DNA of 64,000 nt. Source: Microbacterium salsuginis. GTDB lineage: Bacteria > Actinomycetota > Actinomycetes > Actinomycetales > Microbacteriaceae. Below, in pieces: positions 25,846 through 34,545 of the stretch; positions within the stretch are counted from its first letter, which is position 1; the number at the start of each line of letters is the position of its first letter. The notes under the pieces were generated by a model, which saw only the letters and a list, made by a program, of their open reading frames with translations, was not told where the DNA came from and searched no databases. The stretch is from contig NZ_JABACI010000001.1 in NCBI RefSeq assembly GCF_012524205.1, positions 1,116,001 through 1,180,000 on the forward strand. Reading direction: 5' to 3'. Both the position numbers and the translations under genes were made by a program.

Positions 25846-27123
25846 ATGAATCGCACCCGCCTGTTCGCACCGGCCGCGGCGCTCGCCGCCGGCGCGCTGG
25901 TCCTCGCCGGCTGCGCCGGCAGCTCGGAAGCGCCCGCCGCATTCGACCCCGACGAGGAAGTGACCCTCGACTTCGCGTTCTGGGGCAATGACGACCGCGC
26001 CACCCGCTACGACGACCTGATCGCGGCCTTCAACGAGGAGTACCCGAACATCACGGTCAACCCCTCGTTCACCGACTTCCCGAGCTTCTGGGAGAAGCGG
26101 CAGACCGAGGCGGCCGGCGGTGGCCTGCCCGACGTGTTCCAGTTCTCCGACAGCTACCTGCGTCAGTACGGCGAATCGGGGAACCTCCTCGACCTCGCCG
26201 AGGTCGAGGAGCACATCGACTTCACGACGTTCGACGAGTCGCTCCTGGGCACCGGAGCGCTCGAGGGCACGCAGTACTCGCTGCCGACCGGCTACAGCCT
26301 GTGGGCGAACTTCGTCAACGACGACCTGCTCGCTCAGGCGGGCGTCGAGGCACCCGAGGGCGGCACTTCGTTCGAGGAGTTCGACGAGTGGATGGCCGAG
26401 GTGACCGAAGCGACCGGCGGCGCCGTCTACGGCGGCACGGACTACACGCAGCGGATCCAGAACTTCGAGCTCGTGCTGCGGGCCGGCGGCGGCAACCTCT
26501 ACACCGATGAGGGCGAGCTCGGCTTCACCGAGGACGAGCTGCGCGAGTTCTGGGAGTCGGGCGACGCGATCCGCGAGGGCGTGACGGTGCCGCAGCAGCG
26601 GCTCGAAGAGCTTTCGCCCAAGTCCGGCTTCGCCGCCGCCGCGACAGCGAGCGAGATGAGCTGGAGCAACTTCCTCGGCGGGTATCTCGCCGACTCCGGC
26701 GCCTCGTCGATCTCGATCATCGCGCCGCCGACGGCCGAGGACGGGGCGAAGGACCTCTACCGTCAGGCGGGTCTGCAGATGGCGATCGCCGAGAACACCG
26801 AGCACCCCGAGGCTGCGGCGATCTTCCTCGACTTCGTGGTGAACAGTCCCGAGGCCGGCGAGATCTTCGGCACGACGCTGGGCTTCCCCGCCTCCTCGTC
26901 CAAGCTCGAGGGCACGAACCTCGAGGGGATCGACAAGCAGGTCGCGGACTACATCGAGACGGCCGCCGACCGCATCGGCGATGCGCCGCCCGTCCCCGTC
27001 GTCGGCTACGGCTCGCTCGAGCAGACATTCTGGGACCTCGGCAAGTCGCTCGGACTGGGCGCGATCTCGGTCGACGACGCCGTGACCCAGTTCTTCGCCG
27101 AAGCCGACGCGATCCTCGGCTGA
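25846..27123 (+). CDS. Second sugar-binding lipoprotein, paralogue of the operon's first gene
   Basis: 425 residues, lipobox LAGC (Cys23), with an AGGAGAAGAAG ribosome site. It shares long stretches with the 19634-20935 protein: EEVTLDFAFWGND, AAFNEEYPNITVN, WEKRQTEAAGG and the VDDAVTQFFAE C-terminus. It closes the operon 36 bases after GH42 and has no permeases of its own, so it probably feeds the same channel with a different ligand. A terminator hairpin follows. Confidence 0.9.
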   Translation: MNRTRLFAPAAALAAGALVLAGCAGSSEAPAAFDPDEEVTLDFAFWGNDDRATRYDDLIAAFNEEYPNITVNPSFTDFPSFWEKRQTEAAGGGLPDVFQFSDSYLRQYGESGNLLDLAEVEEHIDFTTFDESLLGTGALEGTQYSLPTGYSLWANFVNDDLLAQAGVEAPEGGTSFEEFDEWMAEVTEATGGAVYGGTDYTQRIQNFELVLRAGGGNLYTDEGELGFTEDELREFWESGDAIREGVTVPQQRLEELSPKSGFAAAATASEMSWSNFLGGYLADSGASSISIIAPPTAEDGAKDLYRQAGLQMAIAENTEHPEAAAIFLDFVVNSPEAGEIFGTTLGFPASSSKLEGTNLEGIDKQVADYIETAADRIGDAPPVPVVGYGSLEQTFWDLGKSLGLGAISVDDAVTQFFAEADAILG

Positions 27124-27149
27124 CGTCGTGGGCGGAGGAGCTGGGTGCA

Positions 27150-27183
27150 GCGGAGGACCGATCGCCTCGGTCCGGTCCTCCGC
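27150..27183 (+). terminator. Terminator of the beta-galactoside operon
   Basis: GCGGAGGACCG (27150-27160) pairs perfectly with 27173-27183 (11 bp, 12-nt loop), 27 bases after the last stop of the operon. Confidence 0.7.
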
Positions 27184-27252
27184 CCGCGCCCTCTCCTTCG
27201 CTCGCGATCGCCGCGCTGCTTGCGCGGCCCCCAGAACCCGTGGCACACTATT

Positions 27253-27266
27253 GGAAAGCGTTTACC
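27253..27266 (+). promoter_or_regulatory. LacI-type operator of the DUF993 operon
   Basis: GGAAAGCGTTTACC is a good near-palindrome 58 bases before the first gene. TTGCGC (27220-27225) and CACTAT upstream could be promoter boxes but are poorly spaced. The LacI gene downstream of this operon has a similar site at 30694-30707. Confidence 0.55.
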
Positions 27267-27324
27267 CGTCGTCCTTCCCGACCCGTGACGCACAGACTTC
27301 CGTCAGAGCAGAGAGCAGGACCCC

Positions 27325-28542
27325 ATGACCGACACGACACTCGCCCCGGCCTCGGCCGAGGCATCCGCCCGTCCCCGCACGAACGACAACGGCGTGCGTG
27401 AGATCGGCATGATCATGAACGGCGTCTCGGGCCGCATGGGCTACCGCCAGCACCTCGTGCGCTCGATCCTCGCCATCCGCGACCAGGGCGGCATCGAGCT
27501 GCCCGACGGCACCAAGGTCACCGTCAAGCCGTTGCTCGTCGGCCGCAGCGAGGCCAAGCTCGCCGACCTCGCCGCCAAGCACGGCATCGAGGACTACACG
27601 ACCGACCTCGACGCAGCCCTCGCCGACCCGCGCTGGGAGATCTACGCGGACTTCCTCGTCACCAAGGCCCGCGCGTCCGCGCTGCGCAAGGCGATCGCCG
27701 CCGGCAAGACGATCTACACCGAGAAGCCGACGGCCGAGACCGTGGCAGAAGCGCTCGAGCTGGCGAAGCTCGCGCAGGCCGCGGGCGTCAAGACCGGCGT
27801 CGTGCACGACAAGCTGTACCTGCCCGGCCTGCAGAAGCTCAAGCGCCTCATCGACTCCGGATTCTTCGGCCGCATCCTGTCGGTGCGCGGTGAATTCGGC
27901 TACTGGGTGTTCGAGGGCGATTGGCAGCCCGCCCAGCGCCCGAGCTGGAACTACCGCGCCGAGGACGGGGGCGGCATCATCGTCGACATGTTCCCGCACT
28001 GGAACTACGTGCTCGAGAACCTGTTCGGCGACGTCAAGACGGTCTACGCGCAGGCAGCCGTGCACATCTCCGACCGCTGGGACGAGAAGGGCGAGCACTA
28101 CACCGCGACCGCCGAGGACGCCGCCTACGGCATCTTCGAGCTCGAGGGCGACATCATCGCCCAGATCAACTCCTCGTGGACCGTGCGCGTGAACCGGGAC
28201 GAGCTCGTCGAGTTCCACGTCGACGGCACGCACGGGTCGGCGGTCGTCGGCCTGTTCGGGGCGAAGATCCAGCACCGCAACGCCACGCCGAAGCCGGTGT
28301 GGAACCCCGACCTCGCCGACGACCACGACTACGACGCCGACTGGGCCGAGGTCCCCACGAACGACGTGTTCCAGAACGGCTTCCGCCAGCAGTGGGAGGA
28401 GTTCCTCGCGTCATACGTGCTCGACACCCCCTACGAGTTCGATCTGCTCTCGGGCGCGCGCGGTGTGCTGCTCGCCGAGGCGGGCCTGCAGTCCAGCCGC
28501 GAAGGCCGCAAGGTCGAGCTGCCGACGCTGTCGCTGGACTGA
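27325..28542 (+). CDS. Gfo/Idh/MocA-family oxidoreductase of the DUF993 operon
   Basis: 405 residues. About 27 N-terminal residues precede the Rossmann motif GMIMNGVSGRMGYRQHLVRS, which is unusual for the family in carrying GVSGRMG instead of GxGxxG. The catalytic-lysine motif is TEKPTAE near residue 133. DNG-type and GGGIIVDMFPHWNYVLENLFG stretches in the C-domain are the sugar-site region. It probably oxidises a sugar or cyclitol with NAD(P). It is followed 32 bases later by the DUF993 gene and then an isomerase, so the three likely act in sequence. Substrate unknown. Confidence 0.82.
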   Translation: MTDTTLAPASAEASARPRTNDNGVREIGMIMNGVSGRMGYRQHLVRSILAIRDQGGIELPDGTKVTVKPLLVGRSEAKLADLAAKHGIEDYTTDLDAALADPRWEIYADFLVTKARASALRKAIAAGKTIYTEKPTAETVAEALELAKLAQAAGVKTGVVHDKLYLPGLQKLKRLIDSGFFGRILSVRGEFGYWVFEGDWQPAQRPSWNYRAEDGGGIIVDMFPHWNYVLENLFGDVKTVYAQAAVHISDRWDEKGEHYTATAEDAAYGIFELEGDIIAQINSSWTVRVNRDELVEFHVDGTHGSAVVGLFGAKIQHRNATPKPVWNPDLADDHDYDADWAEVPTNDVFQNGFRQQWEEFLASYVLDTPYEFDLLSGARGVLLAEAGLQSSREGRKVELPTLSLD

Positions 28543-28574
28543 GCGGCCTGAACTCACAGAACGGAAACTGCCGG

Positions 28575-29792
28575 ATGCCGCAGCTCACGCTCCTCTCCGA
28601 CGCCGGGGCCCTCTCAGCCGTCGCGCTGAACGAATCCCCCGGCTACGCCAAGCCCCAGGCCGCACTGCGCAGCCGGGTCGCATATGCCGCCGCGCATGTC
28701 GTGCCCCGGACGTGGGCCGACAACACTCCCGGTCAGCCGGCAGAGGTCGACTGGGATGCGACGCTCGACTTCCGCCGCTCGGTGTACTCGTGGGGTCTGG
28801 GCGTCGCCGACGCGATGGACACCGCGCAGCGCAACATGGGCCTCGACGCCGCTGCGACACGCGAGCTCATCGCGCGGTCCGCGCAGGTCGCTCGTGAGGA
28901 AGGCGGCTCGGTCGTCGTCGGCGTCAACACCGACCACATCGACGACGAGCACATCTCCGTCGACCAGGTGATCGACGCCTACAAGGAGCAGCTGCACTTC
29001 ACCGAGGAGCAGGGCGCCGGCCCCGTGCTCATGGCCTCGCGTCACCTCGCCCGGGCCGCGGCATCCGCCGACGACTATCGCCGCGTCTACCGCGAGGTGC
29101 TGTCGACCGCGACGACGCCGGTCGTGCTGCACTGGCTGGGCACGGCATTCGATCCGGTGCTCGAGGGCTACTTCGGCTCGGCCGACTGGCGCGAGGCCTC
29201 CGACGTGCTCCTCGAGATCATCGGCGAGAACACCGACAGGATCGCGGGCGTCAAGATGAGCCTGCTGGATGCCGCCTCCGAGGTGTCGGTCCGTGAACGG
29301 CTGCCGGAGTCGGTGCGCATGTTCACCGGCGACGACTTCAACTACGTCGGGCTCATCGGCGGGGCGGACGTGCCCCAGGCGGAGCAGCCGGCCCGCGACC
29401 CCGAGTCGGCGCGGCAGCACTCCGACGCGCTGCTCGGCGCGTTCGCCGCGATCACCCCGGTGGCTTCGGCCGCGATCCAGGCCCTCGACGCCGGCGACCC
29501 GGCGCGATACCTCGAGATCCTCGGACCCACCGAGGAGCTCAGCCGCCAGGTCTTCGCCGCGCCGACGTTCTACTACAAGACGGGCGTCGCGTTCCTGTCG
29601 TGGCTGAACGGCCACCAGCCCGCGTTCCAGATGGTGGGCGGGCTGCACTCGGCGCGGAGCCTCCCGCACCTGTCGCGCATCGTCGAGCTCGCCAACGCCT
29701 CGCTCGCCCTCGAGCAGCCCGAGCTGGCGCTGATCCGCTGGCACGGCATGCTCCGCCACAACGGCATCGACGTCCCCGGAGTGATCGCATGA
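28575..29792 (+). CDS. DUF993 / dihydrodipicolinate-synthase-like protein
   Basis: 405 residues. The fold is a TIM barrel related to class I aldolases. Lys227 in IAGVKMSLLDA aligns in my reading with the Schiff-base lysine of dihydrodipicolinate synthase, and VVLHWLGTAFDP near residue 183 resembles the Tyr/His loop before it. The family has no established reaction that I know of; a retro-aldol, dehydratase or lyase step on a keto-sugar is plausible. It is coupled (ATGA) to the downstream isomerase and preceded by a dehydrogenase, the order expected for oxidation followed by C-C cleavage or elimination. Confidence 0.75.
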   Translation: MPQLTLLSDAGALSAVALNESPGYAKPQAALRSRVAYAAAHVVPRTWADNTPGQPAEVDWDATLDFRRSVYSWGLGVADAMDTAQRNMGLDAAATRELIARSAQVAREEGGSVVVGVNTDHIDDEHISVDQVIDAYKEQLHFTEEQGAGPVLMASRHLARAAASADDYRRVYREVLSTATTPVVLHWLGTAFDPVLEGYFGSADWREASDVLLEIIGENTDRIAGVKMSLLDAASEVSVRERLPESVRMFTGDDFNYVGLIGGADVPQAEQPARDPESARQHSDALLGAFAAITPVASAAIQALDAGDPARYLEILGPTEELSRQVFAAPTFYYKTGVAFLSWLNGHQPAFQMVGGLHSARSLPHLSRIVELANASLALEQPELALIRWHGMLRHNGIDVPGVIA

Positions 29793-30685
29793 CCTTCTCA
29801 TTCGACGGCACCGTCGATCCGCGCCTGTCGATCAACCAGGCGACCATCAAGCACGCCGACCTCGCGACGGCGCTGCGCGTGACCGCCGACGCCGGCGTTC
29901 AGGCGATCGGCCTGTGGCGCGAGCCCGTGCAAGAGGTCGGCCTCGCGACGGCGGCCTCGATGCTGACCGACTCGGGTCTGCGCTTCACGACCCACTGCCG
30001 GTCGGGCTTCTTCACGATGCCCGAAGGCCCCGCGCGCCGCGCGTCGATCGACGACAACCGCGTCGCGATCGAAGAGGCCGCGACCCTGGCCGCCGCCGGC
30101 GCCGAGGGATCAACCGCCATCCTCGTGCTGGTCGCGGGCGGCCTGCCCGAGGGCTCGCGCGACCTGGCCGGCGCGCGCGAGCGGGTGCGCGACGCGGTCG
30201 GCGAGCTGGTTCCGGATGCCGCGGCCGCCGGTGTGACCCTCGCGATCGAGCCGCTCCACCCGATGTACGCCTCGGACCGCTGCGTCGTCTCGACGCTCGG
30301 GCAGGCGCTCGACATCGCGGCGGACTTCGACGCCGCCGTCGTCGGCGCGACCGTGGACACCTTCCACATCTGGTGGGACCCGGAGGTGCTCGCCTCGATC
30401 GAGCGCGCCGGCCGTGAGGGCCGCATCGCGACGTACCAGGTGTGCGATTGGAAGACGCCCCTCGCGGCCGACGTGCTGCTGTCGCGCCACTACCCCGGTG
30501 ACGGCGTCATCGACTTCGCGTCGCTGACCAGTGCCGTCGAGGCCACCGGGTACGACCGCGACATCGAGGTCGAGATCTTCAACGAGCAGATCTGGGCCAC
30601 CGAGCCGCTCGAGGCGGTACGGCGGACGGCGGCCGGGTTCGCGGCATCCGTCTCGCCGCACCTGCGAGCGCGCGTCGCGGGCTGA
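29789..30685 (+). CDS. Sugar phosphate isomerase/epimerase-like TIM-barrel protein
   Basis: 298 residues, ATG in the ATGA overlap with the DUF993 gene. It is an AP-endonuclease-2-type TIM barrel. LAIEPLHPMY (Glu), ATVDTFHIWWDPEV (Asp, His) and DIEVEIFNEQIW (Glu) supply the usual four metal ligands. Relatives epimerise or isomerise sugars, or act as keto-sugar eliminases/hydratases. It is the third enzyme of the putative pathway and is followed by the LacI gene after 65 bases. Confidence 0.8.
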   Translation: MTFSFDGTVDPRLSINQATIKHADLATALRVTADAGVQAIGLWREPVQEVGLATAASMLTDSGLRFTTHCRSGFFTMPEGPARRASIDDNRVAIEEAATLAAAGAEGSTAILVLVAGGLPEGSRDLAGARERVRDAVGELVPDAAAAGVTLAIEPLHPMYASDRCVVSTLGQALDIAADFDAAVVGATVDTFHIWWDPEVLASIERAGREGRIATYQVCDWKTPLAADVLLSRHYPGDGVIDFASLTSAVEATGYDRDIEVEIFNEQIWATEPLEAVRRTAAGFAASVSPHLRARVAG

Positions 30686-30693
30686 CGCGCGAT

Positions 30694-30743
30694 GGTAAGC
30701 GTTCTCCCACAGCCGGGCCGAAACCGGACACAGGGCTTAGACT
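30694..30743 (+). promoter_or_regulatory. Operator and leaderless promoter of the LacI gene
   Basis: GGTAAGCGTTCTCC (30694-30707) is a LacI-type site. TAGACT (30738-30743) lies 7 bases before the GTG start at 30751 with no ribosome site, pointing to a leaderless autoregulated transcript. Confidence 0.5.
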
Positions 30744-30750
30744 CTCGCCT

Positions 30751-31785
30751 GTGAGCAACCCCTCCGCGCCGACCCGAGGCGCAGCAACCCTGCACGACGT
30801 CGCCCGCGAGGCGGGCGTCTCGCTCGCCACCGCGTCGCGCGTGCTGAACGGCTCCACCCGCAAGGTCGCGGAGAGCTACCGGGAGCGCGTCGAGGCGGCC
30901 GCCGAGAAGCTGGGCTACACCGCCAACCTCTCGGCGCAGGCCACGGCCCGCGGCACCTCCGCGATCGTGGCACTGCTGGTGGCCGACATCGCCGACCCCT
31001 ACTTCAGCCAGCTCGCCTCGGGCGTCGCGCGCGGCGCCGACGAGGCCGGCCTGGTCGTGACCATCGCGATCACCGAGCGAGACCCGCAGCGCGAGGTCAA
31101 GCTCGTGCGCGCGCTGCGCGGCCAGCGTCCGCGCGGGCTCATCCTGGCCGCTTCCCGCACCGAGGGACCCGATGCGGTCGGCCTGCAGTCCGAGCTCGAC
31201 GCCTTCTCGGGCATGGGCGGTCGCGTTGTCATGCTCGGACCCGGGACCGGAAGCACCCGGTCGGTCGCCGTCGACAACCACGGCGGCGCCGCGGCGCTGG
31301 GCACCGAGCTGGCACGCCTCGGGTACCGTGACGCGATCGTGGTGGCGGCATCCGAGGGGATCCGCACCTCGGACGACCGCGTCGCCGGCTTCACCGAGGG
31401 ATTCGAAGCGGCCGGCGGAAAGGTGCGCGACGTGCGCCGCGCCGGGTTCACGCGTGACGCCGGCTACGCCGCCGCGCAGGATCTGCTGCAGGGCGACGTG
31501 CCGGGCGGCACACTCATCTTCGGCATCAGCGACGTCGTCGCGATCGGTGCGATGTCGGCCGTCCGGGATGCCGGACGCCAGGTCGGCGCCGACATCGCGG
31601 TCGCCGGATTCGACGACATCGCCACGGGCCGCGACATCCGTCCCGGCCTGACCACCGTGCGAGTGCCCCTCGAGGACCTCGGCTACCGCGCACTGAACGC
31701 CGCGCTCGAGCCGGAGTGGGATGCCTCCGAGCCGCCCCTGCACCTCGAGGTCGTCGTGCGCGGCTCCACGCCGCCGCGCGACTGA
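30751..31785 (+). CDS. LacI-family regulator of the DUF993 operon
   Basis: 344 residues from GTG 30751. The helix-turn-helix is TLHDVAREAGVSLATASRVL (residues 13-32). The effector domain starts IVALLVADIADPYFSQ and ends VVVRGSTPPRD. Its operator resembles that of the upstream three-enzyme operon (GGAAAGCGTTTACC), which is its most likely target. It could be read through from the operon as well as from its own promoter. Confidence 0.87.
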   Translation: MSNPSAPTRGAATLHDVAREAGVSLATASRVLNGSTRKVAESYRERVEAAAEKLGYTANLSAQATARGTSAIVALLVADIADPYFSQLASGVARGADEAGLVVTIAITERDPQREVKLVRALRGQRPRGLILAASRTEGPDAVGLQSELDAFSGMGGRVVMLGPGTGSTRSVAVDNHGGAAALGTELARLGYRDAIVVAASEGIRTSDDRVAGFTEGFEAAGGKVRDVRRAGFTRDAGYAAAQDLLQGDVPGGTLIFGISDVVAIGAMSAVRDAGRQVGADIAVAGFDDIATGRDIRPGLTTVRVPLEDLGYRALNAALEPEWDASEPPLHLEVVVRGSTPPRD

Positions 31786-31807
31786 CCCCGCCCACTGACC
31801 CCGCCCC

Positions 31808-31916
31808 GCGACTCGAGCCCGCCCTGCGACTCGAGCCCGAGACCGCTCGGATCTCGGATCCGGAAACCGGACCTCGTGCGGCTTTCCGGACGGCGACGGG
31901 CCGCAGCATCCGGAAA
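31808..31916. repeat. Repeat-rich gap between two LacI genes
   Basis: GCGACTCGAGCCCG is duplicated at 31808 and 31826 (18-bp period). TCCGGAAA (31859-31866) pairs with TTTCCGGA (31883-31890) and recurs at 31909-31916. The hairpins could terminate the upstream LacI gene. The 247-base gap contains no gene that I can support. Confidence 0.45.
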
Positions 31917-31982
31917 CTCACGCAATCACCGGTTACCGGATCCGGCAATCGCACGCCCGCGAGCAGCAGGGCGCCCCACCGC

Positions 31983-32010
31983 CAGGAAGCGTTTCCTGTC
32001 CGAGTAGGCT
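31983..32010 (+). promoter_or_regulatory. Operator and -10 box of the uronate-type LacI gene
   Basis: CAGGAAGCGTTTCCTG (31983-31998) is nearly a perfect palindrome. It is followed by TAGGCT (32005-32010). The same TTTCCTG half-site and the same TAGGCTGAG string occur before the operon at 33169, linking the two promoters to one regulator. Confidence 0.6.
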
Positions 32011-32032
32011 GAGCCGACGGAGGGAGCAGCGG

Positions 32033-33043
32033 ATGCCTCGACCACCTCGCGCCGACGGCGCCCGCGTGACGATCGCCGATGTCGCGGCGCGCGCCGGCGT
32101 ATCGCTTTCGACCGTCTCGCGAGCGCTGAACGGCAACCCCACGGTCGACCCGGCGCTGGCCGAGAAGGTGCGGGATGCCGCGACCGCCCTCGACTACACC
32201 GCGAGCCCCGTCGCGCGCAGCCTGGTGCTCGGCCGCACGCAGACCGTCGCGGTCGTCGTGCCCGACCTCGGCAACCCGACGTTCCAGGCCATCCTCCGCG
32301 GCCTCAGCCGCGCCGCGGCCGCCGACGACTACCACGTGCTCGTCGCGGACTCCGCCGAGTCCGTGGCCGAGGAGCGGGTGCTGGCCACCGCCACCCGCCG
32401 CCGCACGGACGGCGTCATCCTGTGCTCCCCGCGTCTGCCGCAGGACGAGCTCGACCGGCTCGTCGGCGGGCTCACGCCGGCCGTGCTGATCAATCGCTCG
32501 TCGGGCGACGTGCCCTCCGTGCGCGCCGACTACCGCAGCGCACTGACGGCCGAGCTCGAGCACCTGTACGGGCAGGGCCATCGCCGCATCGTCTATCTCG
32601 CCGGGGTGGCACGCAGCGTCGCCAACGCGGCGCGCCTGGAGGCCATCGCCGAGTTCGCCGCCGGCCACGCCGACGCCGTGGTGACCGAGATCCCGTGCGG
32701 CGTGGACTTCGAGGCCGGCGCCGCGGCGGGACCTGCGGTGCGCGCATCGGGCGCGACGGCGGCGCTCGCCTTCAACGACCTCGTCGCGATGGGCCTCCTC
32801 AGTGCGGTGCAGGCGGACGGATGCCGCGTCCCGGCCGACCTCTCGATCGTCGGCTTCGACGACATCCCGTTCGCGCGCTACACCAGCCCGCCCCTCACCA
32901 CCGCCGCCGTCCCGGCGAACGAGCTCGGCGCCGAGGCCTGGGCGCGCATGCGCGGGCTGCTCGAGGGCGCCGAGCCGGGGCATCCGCTCTCTCTCCTCCC
33001 TCAGCTCACGGTCCGCGGCTCGACCGGCCCCGCGCCGGTCTGA
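32033..33043 (+). CDS. LacI-family regulator of the oxidative sugar-acid operon
   Basis: 336 residues with helix-turn-helix TIADVAARAGVSLSTVSRAL (residues 13-32), effector domain from VAVVVPDLGNPTFQAIL, and C-terminus LTVRGSTGPAPV. It is closely related in sequence style to the regulator at 53983-54990 (same VVVPDLGNP and DDIPFARY strings). It is followed directly by the dehydratase operon, and both promoters carry matching operators, so local control by a uronate or its degradation product is likely. Confidence 0.87.
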   Translation: MPRPPRADGARVTIADVAARAGVSLSTVSRALNGNPTVDPALAEKVRDAATALDYTASPVARSLVLGRTQTVAVVVPDLGNPTFQAILRGLSRAAAADDYHVLVADSAESVAEERVLATATRRRTDGVILCSPRLPQDELDRLVGGLTPAVLINRSSGDVPSVRADYRSALTAELEHLYGQGHRRIVYLAGVARSVANAARLEAIAEFAAGHADAVVTEIPCGVDFEAGAAAGPAVRASGATAALAFNDLVAMGLLSAVQADGCRVPADLSIVGFDDIPFARYTSPPLTTAAVPANELGAEAWARMRGLLEGAEPGHPLSLLPQLTVRGSTGPAPV

Positions 33044-33129
33044 CGCCTCGCGCCCGCCCGCCGCGCCCGACCAGGTCGTTCGGCGCGGGAGAGGGGGCGC
33101 GCGGGGAGGGTGGACCGAAGGAAGCGTGC

Positions 33130-33151
33130 TAGGCTGAGAAAACGTTTCCTG
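33130..33151 (+). promoter_or_regulatory. Promoter -10 and operator of the sugar-acid operon
   Basis: TAGGCT (33130-33135) is followed by GAGAAAACGTTTCCTG (33136-33151). The operator overlaps the likely transcription start, so repressor binding would block initiation. Half-site TTTCCTG matches the regulator's own site at 31983-31998. Confidence 0.55.
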
Positions 33152-33168
33152 AGCGAAGGACAGTCGCC

Positions 33169-34545
33169 ATGAGCCACCGCCGGTACGCCCTGATCGGAGC
33201 CGGTCACCGCGCCCAGATGTACGTCGACGCCCTCATCGGCCGGTACTCCGACGATGCCGAGCTCGTCGCGATCTGCGAGCCGAACCCGGTGCGCGCGCAG
33301 TACTACGTCGACCGGGTCGTCGCGGCAGGGCACGCGGCGCCGGCCGTGTACTCGCCGGCCGACCTCGAGCGCATGATCCGCGACGAGCGCGTCGACCGCA
33401 CCATCGTGTGCGCGCGCGATGATCTGCACGCCGAGCTGATCGTGCGATCGCTGGATGCCGGAGCCGACGTCGTCGTCGAGAAGCCGCTGACCATCGACGC
33501 CGCGAGCGCGGCTCAGATCGAGGATGCGATCGACCGGACCGGCCGCGAGGTCGTCATCACCTTCAACTACCGCTACTCGCCGCGCAACAGCGCCCTGCGC
33601 CAGGTCATCCAGGACGGCACGATCGGCCAGGTCACGAGCGTCGACTTCGCATGGATGCTCGACACCAAGCACGGCGCGGACTACTTCCGTCGCTGGCACC
33701 GCGAGAAGGTCCGTTCCGGGGGGCTGCTGGTGCACAAGTCGAGCCATCACTTCGACCTGGTGAACTGGTGGATCCGGTCGGAGCCCCGCCGCGTGTTCGC
33801 GTCGGGCGGTCTGCGCTTCTACGGCTCCGAGAACGCCGCGGCGCGGGGCATCCGGAATCGTCCCGAACGCGGCACCCACGACGCGGCCGGGCCCGGCGCA
33901 CGAGACCCGTTCGAGCTCGACCTGCGCGACGACGAGCGCCTGAAGTCGCTCTACCTCGACGCCGAGCAGCACGACGGGTACCTGCGCGACCGCGATGTGT
34001 TCGGCGAGGGCATCACGATCGAAGACAACCTCGCGCTCATCGTCGACTACGCCTCCGGGGCGACCCTCAGTTACTCCCTCAACGCGCACGCGCCGTGGGA
34101 GGGGTACCGGGTCGCTGTGAACGGCACGCTCGGACGCGCAGAGCTCGAGGTCGTCGAACGCGGCGCCGTGCTCGCCGATGAGGGCCTGCACCCGGTGCTC
34201 GACCCGTCCGCGGTCGACGCCGGCCGTTCCGGCTCGTTGCGGCCAGAGGGTGAGCGCCTGCTCGTGCAGCGCCACTGGGAGGCGGCGTACGACGTGCCGA
34301 TCGTCGCCGCGGGAGAGGGCGGGCACGGCGGCGGCGACGCCCTGATGCTCGCCGACGTCTTCGAAGGCCCCGGGGATGATCCGCTCGCTCGACCCGCCGA
34401 CTGGCGCGACGGCGTCCGTTCGATCTGCGTCGGCATCGCCGGTAACAGGTCTCTCGAGACCGGGCTGCCCGTTCGGGTCGACGAGCTCGGCATCCGCCTG
34501 CTCGCCGACACCGCCCGCACCGCCGCCGGATCGGTCAGCGCATGA
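33169..34545 (+). CDS. Gfo/Idh/MocA-family oxidoreductase heading the sugar-acid operon
   Basis: 458 residues, longer than the usual 340-400. The Rossmann motif ALIGAGHRAQMYVDAL is followed by VVEKPLTIDA near residue 103. The middle region has FNYRYSPRNSALR and GGLLVHKSSHHFDLVNWW (sugar site), typical of the larger members annotated as oxidoreductases of uronate or hexuronide clusters. An extra segment around residues 215-265 (from ENAAARGI, through a DDERLKSLYLD helix) accounts for the added length. It could oxidise a hexuronate or remove a 3-keto substituent; context only. Confidence 0.83.
   Translation: MSHRRYALIGAGHRAQMYVDALIGRYSDDAELVAICEPNPVRAQYYVDRVVAAGHAAPAVYSPADLERMIRDERVDRTIVCARDDLHAELIVRSLDAGADVVVEKPLTIDAASAAQIEDAIDRTGREVVITFNYRYSPRNSALRQVIQDGTIGQVTSVDFAWMLDTKHGADYFRRWHREKVRSGGLLVHKSSHHFDLVNWWIRSEPRRVFASGGLRFYGSENAAARGIRNRPERGTHDAAGPGARDPFELDLRDDERLKSLYLDAEQHDGYLRDRDVFGEGITIEDNLALIVDYASGATLSYSLNAHAPWEGYRVAVNGTLGRAELEVVERGAVLADEGLHPVLDPSAVDAGRSGSLRPEGERLLVQRHWEAAYDVPIVAAGEGGHGGGDALMLADVFEGPGDDPLARPADWRDGVRSICVGIAGNRSLETGLPVRVDELGIRLLADTARTAAGSVSA

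Noticed and set aside
23629..27246. A 1205-codon minus-strand frame opposite GH42 and the second binding protein
   Set aside because: It has the Arg/Asp/Val/Glu-rich composition of an antisense shadow and no recognisable domain, and the plus strand carries two well-defined genes.
31786..32032. A short gene in the 247-base gap between two LacI genes
   Set aside because: No start with a ribosome site and no codon bias; the gap is made of short repeats, hairpins and the next promoter.
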